Source: Stieleria mannarensis (GTDB lineage Bacteria; Planctomycetota; Planctomycetia; Pirellulales; Pirellulaceae). Taken from it: a stretch of 64,000 nucleotides of DNA. The notes under the pieces are model-generated. The model made no database searches, was not told the origin of the DNA, and worked only from the letters and a program-made list of their open reading frames with translations. The DNA is taken from positions 62,001 through 126,000 of the forward strand of contig NZ_JACEHH010000027.1 in assembly GCF_014154935.1 (NCBI RefSeq), read 5' to 3'. Shown one piece after another: positions 53,697 through 63,269 of this stretch. A program made the position numbers and the translations under genes. How positions within the stretch are numbered: the first letter of the stretch is position 1; each line of letters opens with the position of its first letter.

Positions 53697-56216
53697 TTAA
53701 TCGACCAAACGATTGAGTTCGCTTTGAATGTCGTCACCTTCGTAAAACCACAATCCGCCGTTGACGGTGACCGTCTGACCGGGGGCACAGTCGGGGAAGA
53801 CCGGATCGGAATGGATGCAGGGGACCGGCGGGTTCGTCCAGACACGATGATTCGGCTGCCAAGCGGTGATGATCCAGCGATTGGAGTTTGCAGCACGTAC
53901 GGCGACAAAGGGCGGTGCGGTGACGCTTTCCAGTTTTTTTTGCGCGTTGAACCCGATCGCCCCTTTCAGCATCACGCAAACCTGGACGCGCAGCCCCGTC
54001 AGTTTTTCCTTGGTGCCGTTGGTCAATTTCAGCTGCATCGCTGCGGTGCCGGATTGCTCGGTCACTTGGCTTTCGATCACGATCCCGCCGGGAAGTTTTC
54101 TTTCCACATGCAGTGTGTCTTCGTCGACCGACCACTCCAAGCGGGGTAAATCGATGCCTTGTTCGGTCCAAATCGTGGGGATGTGTTCGTGGGCTAGGTA
54201 AGTCAACCCGAGATTCGAGAACACCGCTTCGGGGACGTCGACGACGACGTAGCCTCCGTCATCCCAGGGTGGAAAGACACTGACCTTGGTTTCGCGCTGC
54301 GGCCGAATCGCTCCGTCAAGAAATCCGATCCGCGGGTGTCGGCCACCGGGATAGGGCAGAATTCGGAAGCCAGTCGAGGCGACCGAGTCGGCTCGCTGCT
54401 CGATCGCTTCGGCTGCTTCTTCCGATGACAACCCAGTTGCTTGCCGGACTTCGTCGACGTCAAACCGATGGTCAATGATCATGTTGTCCAGCCAACGTTC
54501 CAATGATTCTCCTTCCGATGGCCTCGCTGCGGAAGCGACCTCGGCGGAGTCATCGTAAACGTCCAGCGATTGGTAATACGCCAGTGCCCGCTCGTACTCC
54601 TGCATCGCGGCCTCGGGCACGATGCCCCGGCTGCGACGCATTTCGTTTTCCAAACGCGAGACCAGATAGCGTTTTTCCCGCGCTAGCGGACGAACTGGTT
54701 CACCACCGATTTCGACATACCAGGGCGCCGAATGGACGAACCGTGATTGCCCGTCATCGCGGGGCTGCCAAAACCGAACGGCAAACCAGCCCGAACGTTC
54801 GGGAAGGACATCCAGTGAGAACGCCGAACGAAAGGCACCTTCGGCGGTGCGTTGGTTTTGCGGCCGCAGCAGAACTTCCGGACGCCCGTTGATCAACAGT
54901 TCGCCATAGGACAATCTGGTTTCAGAGAGCACGTCGACGGCCAGAGGTATCGCCTCGGTAGCTGACTGACGAAAAACGTGACCGGGATCCTGTTCGTCGG
55001 CGGTCGCGTAGAGCATCGGCCCGGTCGTGACGAACGAACGTCCCTCCCGCAGGCCGCGCATCCAGTCGCGGAATTCAAATCCGTCCTTCTGGTGTATGTA
55101 GACGCGACCGAATCCGGCCGGCACCGGATGAACGCCGTTGGCCGTTCCGGCCGAAGGCGGCATGCGAAAGCCGCAATTGAGCAGCGTGTAGTACATCCCC
55201 AGCGTGTAGTCGATCCATTGACGATGACCGCCTTGGCTGGCGCCGTAGGGAGGCTGCATGTAGGCCGGGGCTGGCGTGTTCCAGGTTCGAAACGCAAACT
55301 CGGTTCGCCAAACGTGGTTGTTCGAAAGCTCGTACAACGCGTCGGGCGCGATCGTCGGCAACACCATCGCGAACGGCCAATCCAATTTGTCCATGTCGAA
55401 CAACGCGTCCGGATCGGTCGACCGAACCGACTGGACGACCGGCCGCCACGGCGGCACGCCTAATTCCAACGCGTTGCGATGACCGAGCACGAACAGGGCA
55501 CCGAGTGTGTGTCGTTGCCCGCCGACGGTGAAGATTTCGTACTCGGTATTGCGAGGCCAGATGACGTGTGTCGCATCGACCTTGACCAGCCCCTCGGGAA
55601 TGTCGGTCAAGTTCTTGTCGCCCGCACCCGGAGCTCGATCGGCGATCGTGACCCAGTTGGTCAGCGGCAGCGCGACATTCAAGTCTTCTGCGACGACGAC
55701 GTTTTTTAATTCCTGGATCGTGCGGTGCAGGTGTGTGTCGCCGGAATACCAGCCCCGTGCTTGCGGGTCCGCCCAACGCTTCAAACGGACCGTCAAGTCC
55801 AGGTTGTCGGCACCGACCGTCAGCGTCTGGGTGTGCGGAAAGTACGTCTTCCCGCGCTCGACGGTCAATTGATACTCGCCTTCGGGGACAGCGGCCGAGC
55901 AGCGGTGGGCCGAGACCGTGGTGTGGTACTCGACGGAGTGTTTGTTGATCCAGTTTTGTTTTTCGTAGCGCACCGCCGAACCGGACGCATCGTCGGATTG
56001 AAAGTAGAACGGTTTGCCCGCGGCAGATTTCAAGTACAACCGCGCCGCGACCGGCTCGCCGGTGTCCGCATCGACAACGCCCAGCCGAATCGTCCGCTGC
56101 TCCGCAATACAGCGATCTGTCGCAGCGAATAGAACCGTGAAGACGATGGCGACCATCGCCCGGTTCATCCACCGTCGTTGTGGACTTGCTGCATGGTTTG
56201 CGTAGGAAAACATCAA
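53697..56216 (-). CDS. CehA/McbA-type metallohydrolase (PHP-like)
   Basis: An 839-residue secreted protein (signal MVAIVFTVLFAATDRCIA from the inner ATG at 56168, or from 56216). A beta-sandwich (TIRLGVVDADTGEPVAARLYL) is followed by a PHP-like domain starting GWYSGDTHLHRTIQEL, where D-x-H-x-H binds metal; further putative ligands are in FVLGHRNALELG and GRVYIHQKDGFEFRDWM. A long C-terminal part (GGEPVRPLAREKRYL...) continues with further beta-rich domains. The CehA/McbA family includes carbaryl hydrolase and microcin-processing enzymes, but secreted planctomycete members have unknown substrates. Confidence 0.82.
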   Translation of the reverse strand: MMFSYANHAASPQRRWMNRAMVAIVFTVLFAATDRCIAEQRTIRLGVVDADTGEPVAARLYLKSAAGKPFYFQSDDASGSAVRYEKQNWINKHSVEYHTTVSAHRCSAAVPEGEYQLTVERGKTYFPHTQTLTVGADNLDLTVRLKRWADPQARGWYSGDTHLHRTIQELKNVVVAEDLNVALPLTNWVTIADRAPGAGDKNLTDIPEGLVKVDATHVIWPRNTEYEIFTVGGQRHTLGALFVLGHRNALELGVPPWRPVVQSVRSTDPDALFDMDKLDWPFAMVLPTIAPDALYELSNNHVWRTEFAFRTWNTPAPAYMQPPYGASQGGHRQWIDYTLGMYYTLLNCGFRMPPSAGTANGVHPVPAGFGRVYIHQKDGFEFRDWMRGLREGRSFVTTGPMLYATADEQDPGHVFRQSATEAIPLAVDVLSETRLSYGELLINGRPEVLLRPQNQRTAEGAFRSAFSLDVLPERSGWFAVRFWQPRDDGQSRFVHSAPWYVEIGGEPVRPLAREKRYLVSRLENEMRRSRGIVPEAAMQEYERALAYYQSLDVYDDSAEVASAARPSEGESLERWLDNMIIDHRFDVDEVRQATGLSSEEAAEAIEQRADSVASTGFRILPYPGGRHPRIGFLDGAIRPQRETKVSVFPPWDDGGYVVVDVPEAVFSNLGLTYLAHEHIPTIWTEQGIDLPRLEWSVDEDTLHVERKLPGGIVIESQVTEQSGTAAMQLKLTNGTKEKLTGLRVQVCVMLKGAIGFNAQKKLESVTAPPFVAVRAANSNRWIITAWQPNHRVWTNPPVPCIHSDPVFPDCAPGQTVTVNGGLWFYEGDDIQSELNRLVD

Positions 56217-56243
56217 GGCACCTGTGGCAATGGATCGGGTGTC

Positions 56244-56311
56244 GTTGGTGTCGAGGCTTTAGCCGATTTTCCCGGTGGCGCTCCTGCTGGGGATCCACCT
56301 TCTGGCGATGG
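56244..56311. repeat. Half family C unit followed by a degenerate family A unit
   Basis: A family C arm at 56244-56270 (GTTGGTGTCGA with hairpin GGC-TTTA-GCC) is followed at 56295-56311 by CCACCTTCTGGCGATGG, a decayed family A arm. The combination lies between two minus-strand genes. Confidence 0.7.
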
Positions 56312-56328
56312 TCACCCATTCTATCGGA

Positions 56329-57210
56329 TCACTCGGCACGCGGTGTGCTTTCCGCTTTCATCAGCCAGGGTTGGACGATCACCGCCGCCAGGATCACCAG
56401 CGTGCCGACGTAAAAGTCACTGCCGAGCAACTCGTGATCGCCAAAGATCAACGCCCCCAACGAGATCCCGTAGACCGGTTCCAAGTTGTTGGCAAAGTTG
56501 ATCGTGAACACCGAAAGACGATCCAACAGCCGGACGTAGATCTGATAGGCCAGCACGGTTCCGGCCAGCACCAGAATCGCCAACCACAACCACTCCAGCG
56601 ACTCTGGCAGGTAGCGGTCCGAATCAAGCGGAAACCCAAACGTGCTAGCCGCGACCAGTGCCGCACCACAGAACAACGCCGCACCGGCCATCTCGTACAT
56701 GACCACCGATTGCGGATGAACTCGACCGGCGAACCATCCGTTGATGATCGAAAACAGCGTGGCCACGATCGCGCCCACCAAGGCCACCAACAAACCGTAG
56801 TGAAACCGTGTTTCGGTTCGATAAATCCAAACCACCGCCGCGATCACCACACACCCAAGCAGCAGGTTCCCCCATTGGAAGCGAACCTTGCGAATCAGGA
56901 TCGGTTCCAACAGCGCCGTCCAGAAGCTGGTCGTGGCCATCCCGATCATGCAGATCGAGACATTGGCGACTTTGACTGCCAAAAAGAACAGGATCCAATG
57001 GGCACCGACCAGCATCCCGTTGGCGACCAAGGCAACGGCAAGCGGTTTCGAAACCGCCGCGCGGCCGGGCAGCAGGGCAAACAGGATCACGGCCGCGGCG
57101 GCACTGCGATACAAGACGACCTGCGTCGCACTCAATTCGATCAGTTTGCCCAACACCGCGGTGAAGCCCCAAATCAGGACGACGAAGTGAAGCTTCAGGT
57201 AGTCGCGCAC
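56329..57210 (-). CDS. EamA/DMT-family permease
   Basis: The 293-residue protein has ten hydrophobic segments in two EamA repeats: first FVVLIWGFTAVLGKLIELSA, then LLVALVGAIVATLFSIINGW; the duplicate ends GISLGALIFGDHELLGSDFY, the conserved last-helix region. Start is GTG 57210. Members export or import small metabolites such as amino acids or nucleotide sugars. No substrate cue is available from neighbours. Confidence 0.9.
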   Translation of the reverse strand: MRDYLKLHFVVLIWGFTAVLGKLIELSATQVVLYRSAAAAVILFALLPGRAAVSKPLAVALVANGMLVGAHWILFFLAVKVANVSICMIGMATTSFWTALLEPILIRKVRFQWGNLLLGCVVIAAVVWIYRTETRFHYGLLVALVGAIVATLFSIINGWFAGRVHPQSVVMYEMAGAALFCGAALVAASTFGFPLDSDRYLPESLEWLWLAILVLAGTVLAYQIYVRLLDRLSVFTINFANNLEPVYGISLGALIFGDHELLGSDFYVGTLVILAAVIVQPWLMKAESTPRAE

Positions 57211-57330
57211 GATTGAAAACAGCCGGAGAGGGCGAGTGAAGGCCGCGTGGGAAACCGCCCGGCCGCCGCGTTGTGGGGATTCCAGCGTCCTCCCAATTGC
57301 ACAACGTGGGTCGCGCCATCACCATAGGCG

Positions 57331-58023
57331 GTGAAATTTGTTCGTCAATTACAGGATGTTCCAACGTTGATCGTCACCATCGATGGCCCCGCCGGTGCCG
57401 GCAAAAGCAGTATCGCACACCAAGTCGCTTCACAACTGGCGTTCGAGTTTTTGGACACCGGCGCGCTCTACCGGGCCGCGACGCTGGCCGCGATCCGAGC
57501 CGATATCGATTTGGAAGATGCCGAGGGGCTGGCCGAACTGGTCGGCTCACTCGAGTTGTCCTGGCAGGACCGCACCATCCGACTGGCCGGCGAAGATGTT
57601 TCGCAGCAGATTCGCACGCCCGAGGTCACCAAGTCGATTCGATTCCTGGCCGACGTCCCCGCCGTCCGCGCCCAACTGTCCCAGATCCAACGCGACATCG
57701 CCGCCGGCCGCGACATTGTCACTGAAGGACGCGACCAAGGCGCCGAGGTGTTTCCGCACGCCGAATGCAAAATCTTCTTGACCGCGTCACCGGTCGAACG
57801 TGCCAAACGACGAATGCGACAGCTGGCCGATTCGGGCCGATACGTCTCGCTGGAAGAAGTGCTGTCGGCGCAAAACCAACGCGACTTGGAGGACCGGATG
57901 CGCGACGTCGGACGGTTGCGCGCCGCCGAAGACGCCGTGGTCGTCAACACCGACGGCATGCTGCCCGAAGAAGTGCTGCAGCAGATCGTGTCGCTGGTTC
58001 GGTCGCGGATTGAATCACCGTAA
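57331..58023 (+). CDS. cmk: Cytidylate kinase
   Basis: A 230-residue nucleoside monophosphate kinase with P-loop TIDGPAGAGKSSIAHQVA, the dCMP-binding FLDTGALYRAATLAAI, RGRDQGAEVFPHAECKIFL-type segment (here TEGRDQGAEVFPHAECK) and the LID residues ERAKRRMRQLADSGRYVSL, ending with NTDGMLPEEVLQQIV. It phosphorylates CMP and dCMP with ATP. The start is a GTG at 57331; an in-frame TTG is at 57364. No rpsA gene, its frequent neighbour in other bacteria, is present here. Confidence 0.92.
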   Translation: MKFVRQLQDVPTLIVTIDGPAGAGKSSIAHQVASQLAFEFLDTGALYRAATLAAIRADIDLEDAEGLAELVGSLELSWQDRTIRLAGEDVSQQIRTPEVTKSIRFLADVPAVRAQLSQIQRDIAAGRDIVTEGRDQGAEVFPHAECKIFLTASPVERAKRRMRQLADSGRYVSLEEVLSAQNQRDLEDRMRDVGRLRAAEDAVVVNTDGMLPEEVLQQIVSLVRSRIESP

Positions 58024-58034
58024 CGGTGGCAAGA

Positions 58035-58120
58035 GGGTAGGAAGATTTCGGAGGTAGGAAGATTTCGGGCCGCGGCTTGTGCCTGGGAAAAATCTTCTTA
58101 CCTCCAAAACTTTCTTACCC
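58035..58120. repeat. Long imperfect inverted repeat between convergent genes
   Basis: Arms 58035-58066 and 58089-58120 are 32 bases with six mismatches. Each arm contains two similar submotifs (GGTAGGAAGATTTC type). Between convergent cmk and methyltransferase genes it could end transcription from both sides, though a T-run is lacking. Confidence 0.75.
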
Positions 58121-58127
58121 CATCGGC

Positions 58128-58976
58128 CTACCGCCTGCACACCACAAACAGTCCGCTGGCCTCCCAAGCCGATTTCACCAGATCGCTGCCGTCGATCCCC
58201 ACGCGGTCGATCCGCTCCACCGTCCAGCCGGCCGCGCTTAATTCCGATCGAATTTCTTTTTCGGAAAAACGGTGCATGAACATGTTTTCCAGACCGCGGT
58301 AGGCGTACGTCGCATCGCCGAACTCCGCCTCGCGATTGCAAAGTGAATCAAACCAGCTTCGCAACAGACGCGTCCATCCGCCCGATTCCCGCAGCGCCGC
58401 CCAACGCCGGTGCACGTGTAGGATCAAACAACCGCCGGGGCGAACGGCGCGTGCGATATGGCACAGGAATTGAATTCGATTGGCCCGGCCCTGGACCATT
58501 CCCAGCGTGCTGAACATGCAAACCGCGTGATCGGCAATGCCGTCGGCGAGGGCGTCGAGTTGTACCAGATTGGCGCGCATCGGCATCACCGTGCCGGCCT
58601 TGGTGTCATCGTTGTCCGCCGAGGCGATGTTCTGGAGCAGTTGTTCCAGCATGGGCTGGCTGAGGTCAACGGCCAGGACATCGAAACCCTGTCGGCTGAT
58701 CGGCTGGGCCAAGCGTCCGGTGCCCGCCCCCAGGTCCAAAACGAGCGGCTTTGAATTGATGGAATTTGTTGATTCGATGGCGGAGACGCGTACCGATAAC
58801 GTCGCGAGCGTGTCCAAGACATAGCGACGATCCAACTCGCATAGCGGAGTGTCCGCCACAAAGTCGTCATAGTGGCGTGCGATCGTCCGCTGGTGAACGT
58901 ATCGCCATGTTCCGGCCGCGACGCCGCGTGGCCGCTGCCAATCGGGTGGGGTGGTGGGATGCGGGGGCTGGCTCAA
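58128..58976 (-). CDS. Class I SAM-dependent methyltransferase
   Basis: The 282-residue protein has motif I VLDLGAGTGRLAQPIS, motif II region VLAVDLSQPMLEQLL, motif III HAVCMFSTLGMVQGR and motif IV LCHIARAVRPGGCLILHVH, so a Rossmann-fold methyltransferase is certain. Residues 190-282 are a variable extension that determines the acceptor. The start is a TTG at 58976; no upstream ATG is available. The acceptor cannot be named. Confidence 0.88.
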   Translation of the reverse strand: MSQPPHPTTPPDWQRPRGVAAGTWRYVHQRTIARHYDDFVADTPLCELDRRYVLDTLATLSVRVSAIESTNSINSKPLVLDLGAGTGRLAQPISRQGFDVLAVDLSQPMLEQLLQNIASADNDDTKAGTVMPMRANLVQLDALADGIADHAVCMFSTLGMVQGRANRIQFLCHIARAVRPGGCLILHVHRRWAALRESGGWTRLLRSWFDSLCNREAEFGDATYAYRGLENMFMHRFSEKEIRSELSAAGWTVERIDRVGIDGSDLVKSAWEASGLFVVCRR

Positions 58977-58992
58977 AACAGAGTTGTCTTCC

Positions 58993-58998
58993 TATAAT
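58993..58998 (+). promoter_or_regulatory. Possible -10 box for gap (TATAAT)
   Basis: A perfect TATAAT 166 bases upstream of the GAPDH start, between divergent genes. The sequence 17 bases upstream of it is GGCTCA, a poor -35. The long leader leaves room for a regulated 5' UTR, but none is recognised. Confidence 0.3.
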
Positions 58999-59133
58999 CT
59001 CGCCTCATGATCAGCGCCACGACTGCAGCTCATCGCAGCGATTCGCAGCTCCTCCCCTAGCGAGTGAGAATGGGCTTCCGCTGACTCATCGAATGCTCAC
59101 ATTTTATCCGATGCCGGCCAGCGAATTGGCTGA

Positions 59134-60159
<1,026 letters not shown>

Positions 60160-60216
60160 GTTTTGGACCCTGATGCGGTGACCATCCGCAACCGCATCGA
60201 AGCAACGAAAAACGAC

Positions 60217-60249
60217 ACAGGCTCGCCGGAAACGGCGGGCCTGTTTTTT
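60217..60249 (+). terminator. Intrinsic terminator of gap
   Basis: A 12-base-pair stem, ACAGGCTCGCCG paired with CGGCGGGCCTGT (one T-G pair), with a GAAA tetraloop is followed directly by six T residues. It is the clearest rho-independent terminator in the window. Confidence 0.93.
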
Positions 60250-60258
60250 GTAGTGGTG

Positions 60259-60372
60259 CTAGCTGGACAGCGCCACTTTGGTGTAGTGGGAAACCCCGTG
60301 GATCCACCTTCTGGCGAAGGTAGCTACGTTCGACCGGCGATTCACTGGAGCAGCGTGGCGCTGTCCAGCTAG
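60259..60372. repeat. MITE-like element with perfect 18-base terminal inverted repeats
   Basis: The ends CTAGCTGGACAGCGCCAC (60259-60276) and its exact inverse (60355-60372) bracket 78 bases. Inside, at 60304-60328, is one inverted family A hairpin (stem CCTTC/GAAGG, loop GCCA on its own strand). It lies immediately after the gap terminator and is non-coding. Part of its right end, GGCGCTGTCCA, is also at about 12774-12784, after the family A element there. Confidence 0.9.
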
Positions 60373-60637
60373 ACCGTCTGGTAGAGCTTCGATCGTCACA
60401 TGTGTCCCCTACGTCCTATTGGTCCTATCTGGCAGTCGGATCGATCGGACCTCTATGACTCATGGGACGGATGTGTCTGATCGAGCACCCATCTCATCAC
60501 CGCAGCAGTCGAACCAAACGAACGGCATTTGCCATTGACAGGCGTTCCCACTATCGGTTTGGTTGGAGGGGCGATAATGTTGCTTCACCCTCCCCCCCCT
60601 TCCAAGCCACCGCCATCATCCCGCACCCGGAAACGAC
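60373..60637. other. Gene-free leader region of the YbjN-like gene
   Basis: No gene seen. A possible TTGACA lies at 60535-60540 but lacks a suitably spaced -10. The C-run at 60591-60601 is low-complexity. Confidence 0.45.
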
Positions 60638-61054
60638 ATGCCGATCAACGAAGTGCTGCGACCCGATGACCTGACCGACGAAATGCTGGAAGCGATCTTC
60701 GAGCCGACGGATTTGGAGGTTCGCCGCGACAACGACGGCGACTTGGTCGTCACCCGTGGCGTTTCCTGCTACGTGATGCCGACGGCCGAAAACGAACGTT
60801 TGATGCTGATGACCTTCGTCGGCGTCAAAGAAAACACCGATCGGCGCGACAAGCTGGAGTTCGTCAATCGCGTCAACAACGACATCTCCACCGTCCGAGC
60901 CCACGTCAACCAACGCGAATCGATCGTGTTTGATTACCACATCCCGGTCCGGGGCGGCGTCAGCGGCGAAGCGATCGTCGAAGCGACCCGTTTTTTCCTA
61001 TTGGCCAGCGCCCACGCGATCGACCGCTGCGACGAAGACGACATCGTCCGCTGA
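60638..61054 (+). CDS. YbjN-like protein
   Basis: The 138-residue soluble protein resembles YbjN/T3SS-chaperone-fold proteins: an N-terminal helical segment (DDLTDEMLEAIFEPTDLE), then VRRDNDGDLVVTRGVSCYVMP, LMLMTFVGVKENTDRRDKLE and FVNRVNNDISTVRAHVNQRE. The last is the family's typical helix plus strand (E-x-x-N-x-x-N). The C-terminus (VVEATRFFLLASAHAIDRCD type) is a helix. These proteins modulate others rather than catalyse reactions. The ATG is preceded by a weak ribosome-binding site (GGAAACG). Confidence 0.8.
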   Translation: MPINEVLRPDDLTDEMLEAIFEPTDLEVRRDNDGDLVVTRGVSCYVMPTAENERLMLMTFVGVKENTDRRDKLEFVNRVNNDISTVRAHVNQRESIVFDYHIPVRGGVSGEAIVEATRFFLLASAHAIDRCDEDDIVR

Positions 61055-61091
61055 TCCCTGGATTCTGCCGCGACGCATTCTTCGGATCGGA

Positions 61092-61160
61092 CGTAGCGGA
61101 AGTCGCCAAGACTTTCGGCGATTCGACCAGGAAACCGAAACGCTTGGCGCGTTCCGCTAC
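61092..61160. repeat. Family A two-ended repeat (CGTAGCGG subtype)
   Basis: A direct copy at 61092-61118 (stem AAGTC, loop GCCA plus A, stem GACTT) and an inverted copy at 61135-61160 (own-strand stem AACGC, loop GCCA plus A, stem GCGTT) form a compact 69-base element. It is the clearest member of its subtype and lies between the convergent YbjN-like and thioredoxin-like genes. Confidence 0.94.
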
Positions 61161-61250
61161 TGCAAAATCGTTTTGCCCCCATCGTTTTGCCCCCACTGTT
61201 TTGCCACAACTTCGCAACACGAGCCTGCCGAGCGAAGCTGGTCGACGACG

Positions 61251-62723
61251 TCAAGATTCACCATCGCCGAGCAGTTCATCGATCTTGGCGTGGATTTCAT
61301 CGGCGGTTGCTTTCCCGGCACCGGTTTTGACCAGCTGCACGACGCCCTGGCGGTCGATCAACACGACGTGCGGAATCCCGCGGACGCCGAAGTCGCCGGA
61401 CATGTCGCTGCCCTCGGGCGTCACGAAAACCGGATGCTTGAGATCGTGATGCTCCAGAAAGCTGGCGATCGTTCGACGCTCTTGTGCCGGCGTGACGTCT
61501 TCGCTTGCGTGGGAGGCGCGTTTGGCTTGTTCGTCCCACTGGAAGTTGTAGTACTGGGTGACGCCGACGATTTCGAACCCACGGTCGGCGAATTCAGCGC
61601 GCCACTGGCGTAGATGCGGGAACGTCGCGATGCAGGGGCCACACCACATCGCCCAAAAGTCCAGCAGGACGACCTTTCCCTTCATCGCCTCCGGATCGAT
61701 TTCGATGACGTTGACCCACGCATCGACATCCCAGTCCGGGGCCGGTTTGCCGACCAGCGACGCGACCGGTTTGGCGGCAGCCATCCGTTGGCGATAAAGC
61801 TCGATCCGGCGAAGCGCGGCCTGGACCAATTGATTCGTCAGCGCAAAGCGTGCCAACGTCGGGGTCACGTCGTCGATCCGCTTTCCGGTCGCCTCCGGAT
61901 CGTCTTGTCGCCACTGGCTGATCATCATCAGTTGCGTCTCGGCGAAGTCGTTTTGCAGCGCAAGCGAATCGGGATGTTTTTCAACGGCCGCCTTGACCGC
62001 TTCATCGAGTCGCTCGATGCATTCATCACGCCAAGGATCGTTGCCGCGTTCATCACCGGCCAGCTCGCGGAGCACGCGAACGTAGGCCACCATCGACGCT
62101 TCATTCGCGTCGTCTGAATCGTTGATGTTGCGCAAACGTTCCACTTGTGCCTCGATCAAGTCCGTCGCCGCATCCGTCTGGCCTGATTCAACCATCAGCT
62201 GTGCCTTCAAGACGGTCAGCTGTGCCAGAGGCATCAGCAGGTCGAAATCCGAATCGGCCGGTGCATCCTGGAACGCGTCGAGCGCGTCATCGACGGCCGA
62301 GCGGAGGGTGTCATCGTTGCCGGATTTCTCGGCGACGTCCCGGATGCTTTGGATCGTCATCCAGCTGCCGAACAGGTTCCGGCTTTCGTCGGCATGTTTC
62401 AGATAGAAATCAAGCAGCTTGCGAAACTGTGCGGTTGCCTCCCGGTAGTCCTCCTGGTCGGCGAAGCGCGAGGCCAGACTGTGACGGAGCACGTGGTGAT
62501 CTTCCGAATCGGGGTTCTCGGCGATCTTCGAATCAAGAAACGTCACCGCATCTTGCAGATCGGTCTCCATCCGCTCACGCAATTCCCCGTGAAGTTTTCG
62601 AAAGGCATCCAAGCCGGCGTCCTGTGCCCGCAGCAACGTGCCCTTTGGCAGCGTCAAACAAGCACAGGCCACCGCGCCGACCAAAGTCGCTGAAACCAAG
62701 AAACGATTACCAAAGCGAAGCAT
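61251..62723 (-). CDS. Exported TlpA-like thioredoxin protein with helical N-terminal domain
   Basis: From ATG 62723 the product is 490 residues: signal peptide (FLVSATLVGAVACACLTL), a long all-helical region (about 45-330; YREATAQFRKLLDFYLKHAD and IEAQVERLRNINDSD look TPR-like) and a TlpA/AhpC-TSA domain. The last has GKPAPDWDVDAWV, VVLLDFWAMWCGPCIATFPH with the redox pair WCGPC, and GIPHVVLIDRQGVVQL with the cis-proline. It should act as a periplasmic disulfide reductase. GGAG spacing supports 62723 rather than 62729 or 62804. Confidence 0.9.
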   Translation of the reverse strand: MLRFGNRFLVSATLVGAVACACLTLPKGTLLRAQDAGLDAFRKLHGELRERMETDLQDAVTFLDSKIAENPDSEDHHVLRHSLASRFADQEDYREATAQFRKLLDFYLKHADESRNLFGSWMTIQSIRDVAEKSGNDDTLRSAVDDALDAFQDAPADSDFDLLMPLAQLTVLKAQLMVESGQTDAATDLIEAQVERLRNINDSDDANEASMVAYVRVLRELAGDERGNDPWRDECIERLDEAVKAAVEKHPDSLALQNDFAETQLMMISQWRQDDPEATGKRIDDVTPTLARFALTNQLVQAALRRIELYRQRMAAAKPVASLVGKPAPDWDVDAWVNVIEIDPEAMKGKVVLLDFWAMWCGPCIATFPHLRQWRAEFADRGFEIVGVTQYYNFQWDEQAKRASHASEDVTPAQERRTIASFLEHHDLKHPVFVTPEGSDMSGDFGVRGIPHVVLIDRQGVVQLVKTGAGKATADEIHAKIDELLGDGES

Positions 62724-63269
62724 GATCATCGACTCCAACCAGAGGATCCGTAGTGCAAGCCACCCATCGTAGGCCCCCGGCACCGTCGCTCGCAAGCGTT
62801 GCACTGTCGACCTGAGCTAAACCGCCGGCGTAGTCGATCCTGTGCTTTTCAGCGCGGCGGTGAATCTGACCGCTGCGCTGAAACCGATTCGATTGGAAAT
62901 GGCGACCATGCAGCCCGAAGCTATCGTGGCAATGAAATGTGCTGGATGTCAGTGGAGGGGTATCCGCCTTTATTGCTCAGCGTCGACTGTTGCGACAGAA
63001 CCCCAAATGACCGGTGCCCGTCACCGCCACGCCGCAGAGGATTCGCTCGGCACCAGAAACTCATTTTTTTGGCTGCTTGTCCAAAATCGGCAAGGCGTGC
63101 TTGCCAATTCGCTGCTCCGGTCGATGAAACCGGAGCCGTTTCAGTCGCCTCACCGCGTACAGTTCCAGACGGATAGAACTCGCACGAAGGATGCAACTTC
63201 AGTGGCAATTGAGTTGCCCAACCTGAATTCGGTATTTGATTGCTCTATGTTCCATTGTGATTCTGCAAC
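62724..63269. other. Gene-free region with hairpin
   Basis: A 193-codon plus-strand frame crosses this region but runs antisense into the next gene and lacks family features. A strong hairpin (62847-62883) has arms TTTCAGCGCGGCGGT and ACCGCTGCGCTGAAA around GAATCTG. From about 63080 the DNA is visibly more AT-rich. Confidence 0.5.

Noticed and set aside
55075..56319. A 414-codon open frame on the minus strand inside the metallohydrolase gene
   Set aside because: It overlaps the D-x-H-x-H-containing coding frame in another phase and has arginine-rich shadow composition.
57331..58023. rpsA linkage often seen with cmk
   Set aside because: No S1 gene is found on either side; the neighbours are EamA and a methyltransferase.
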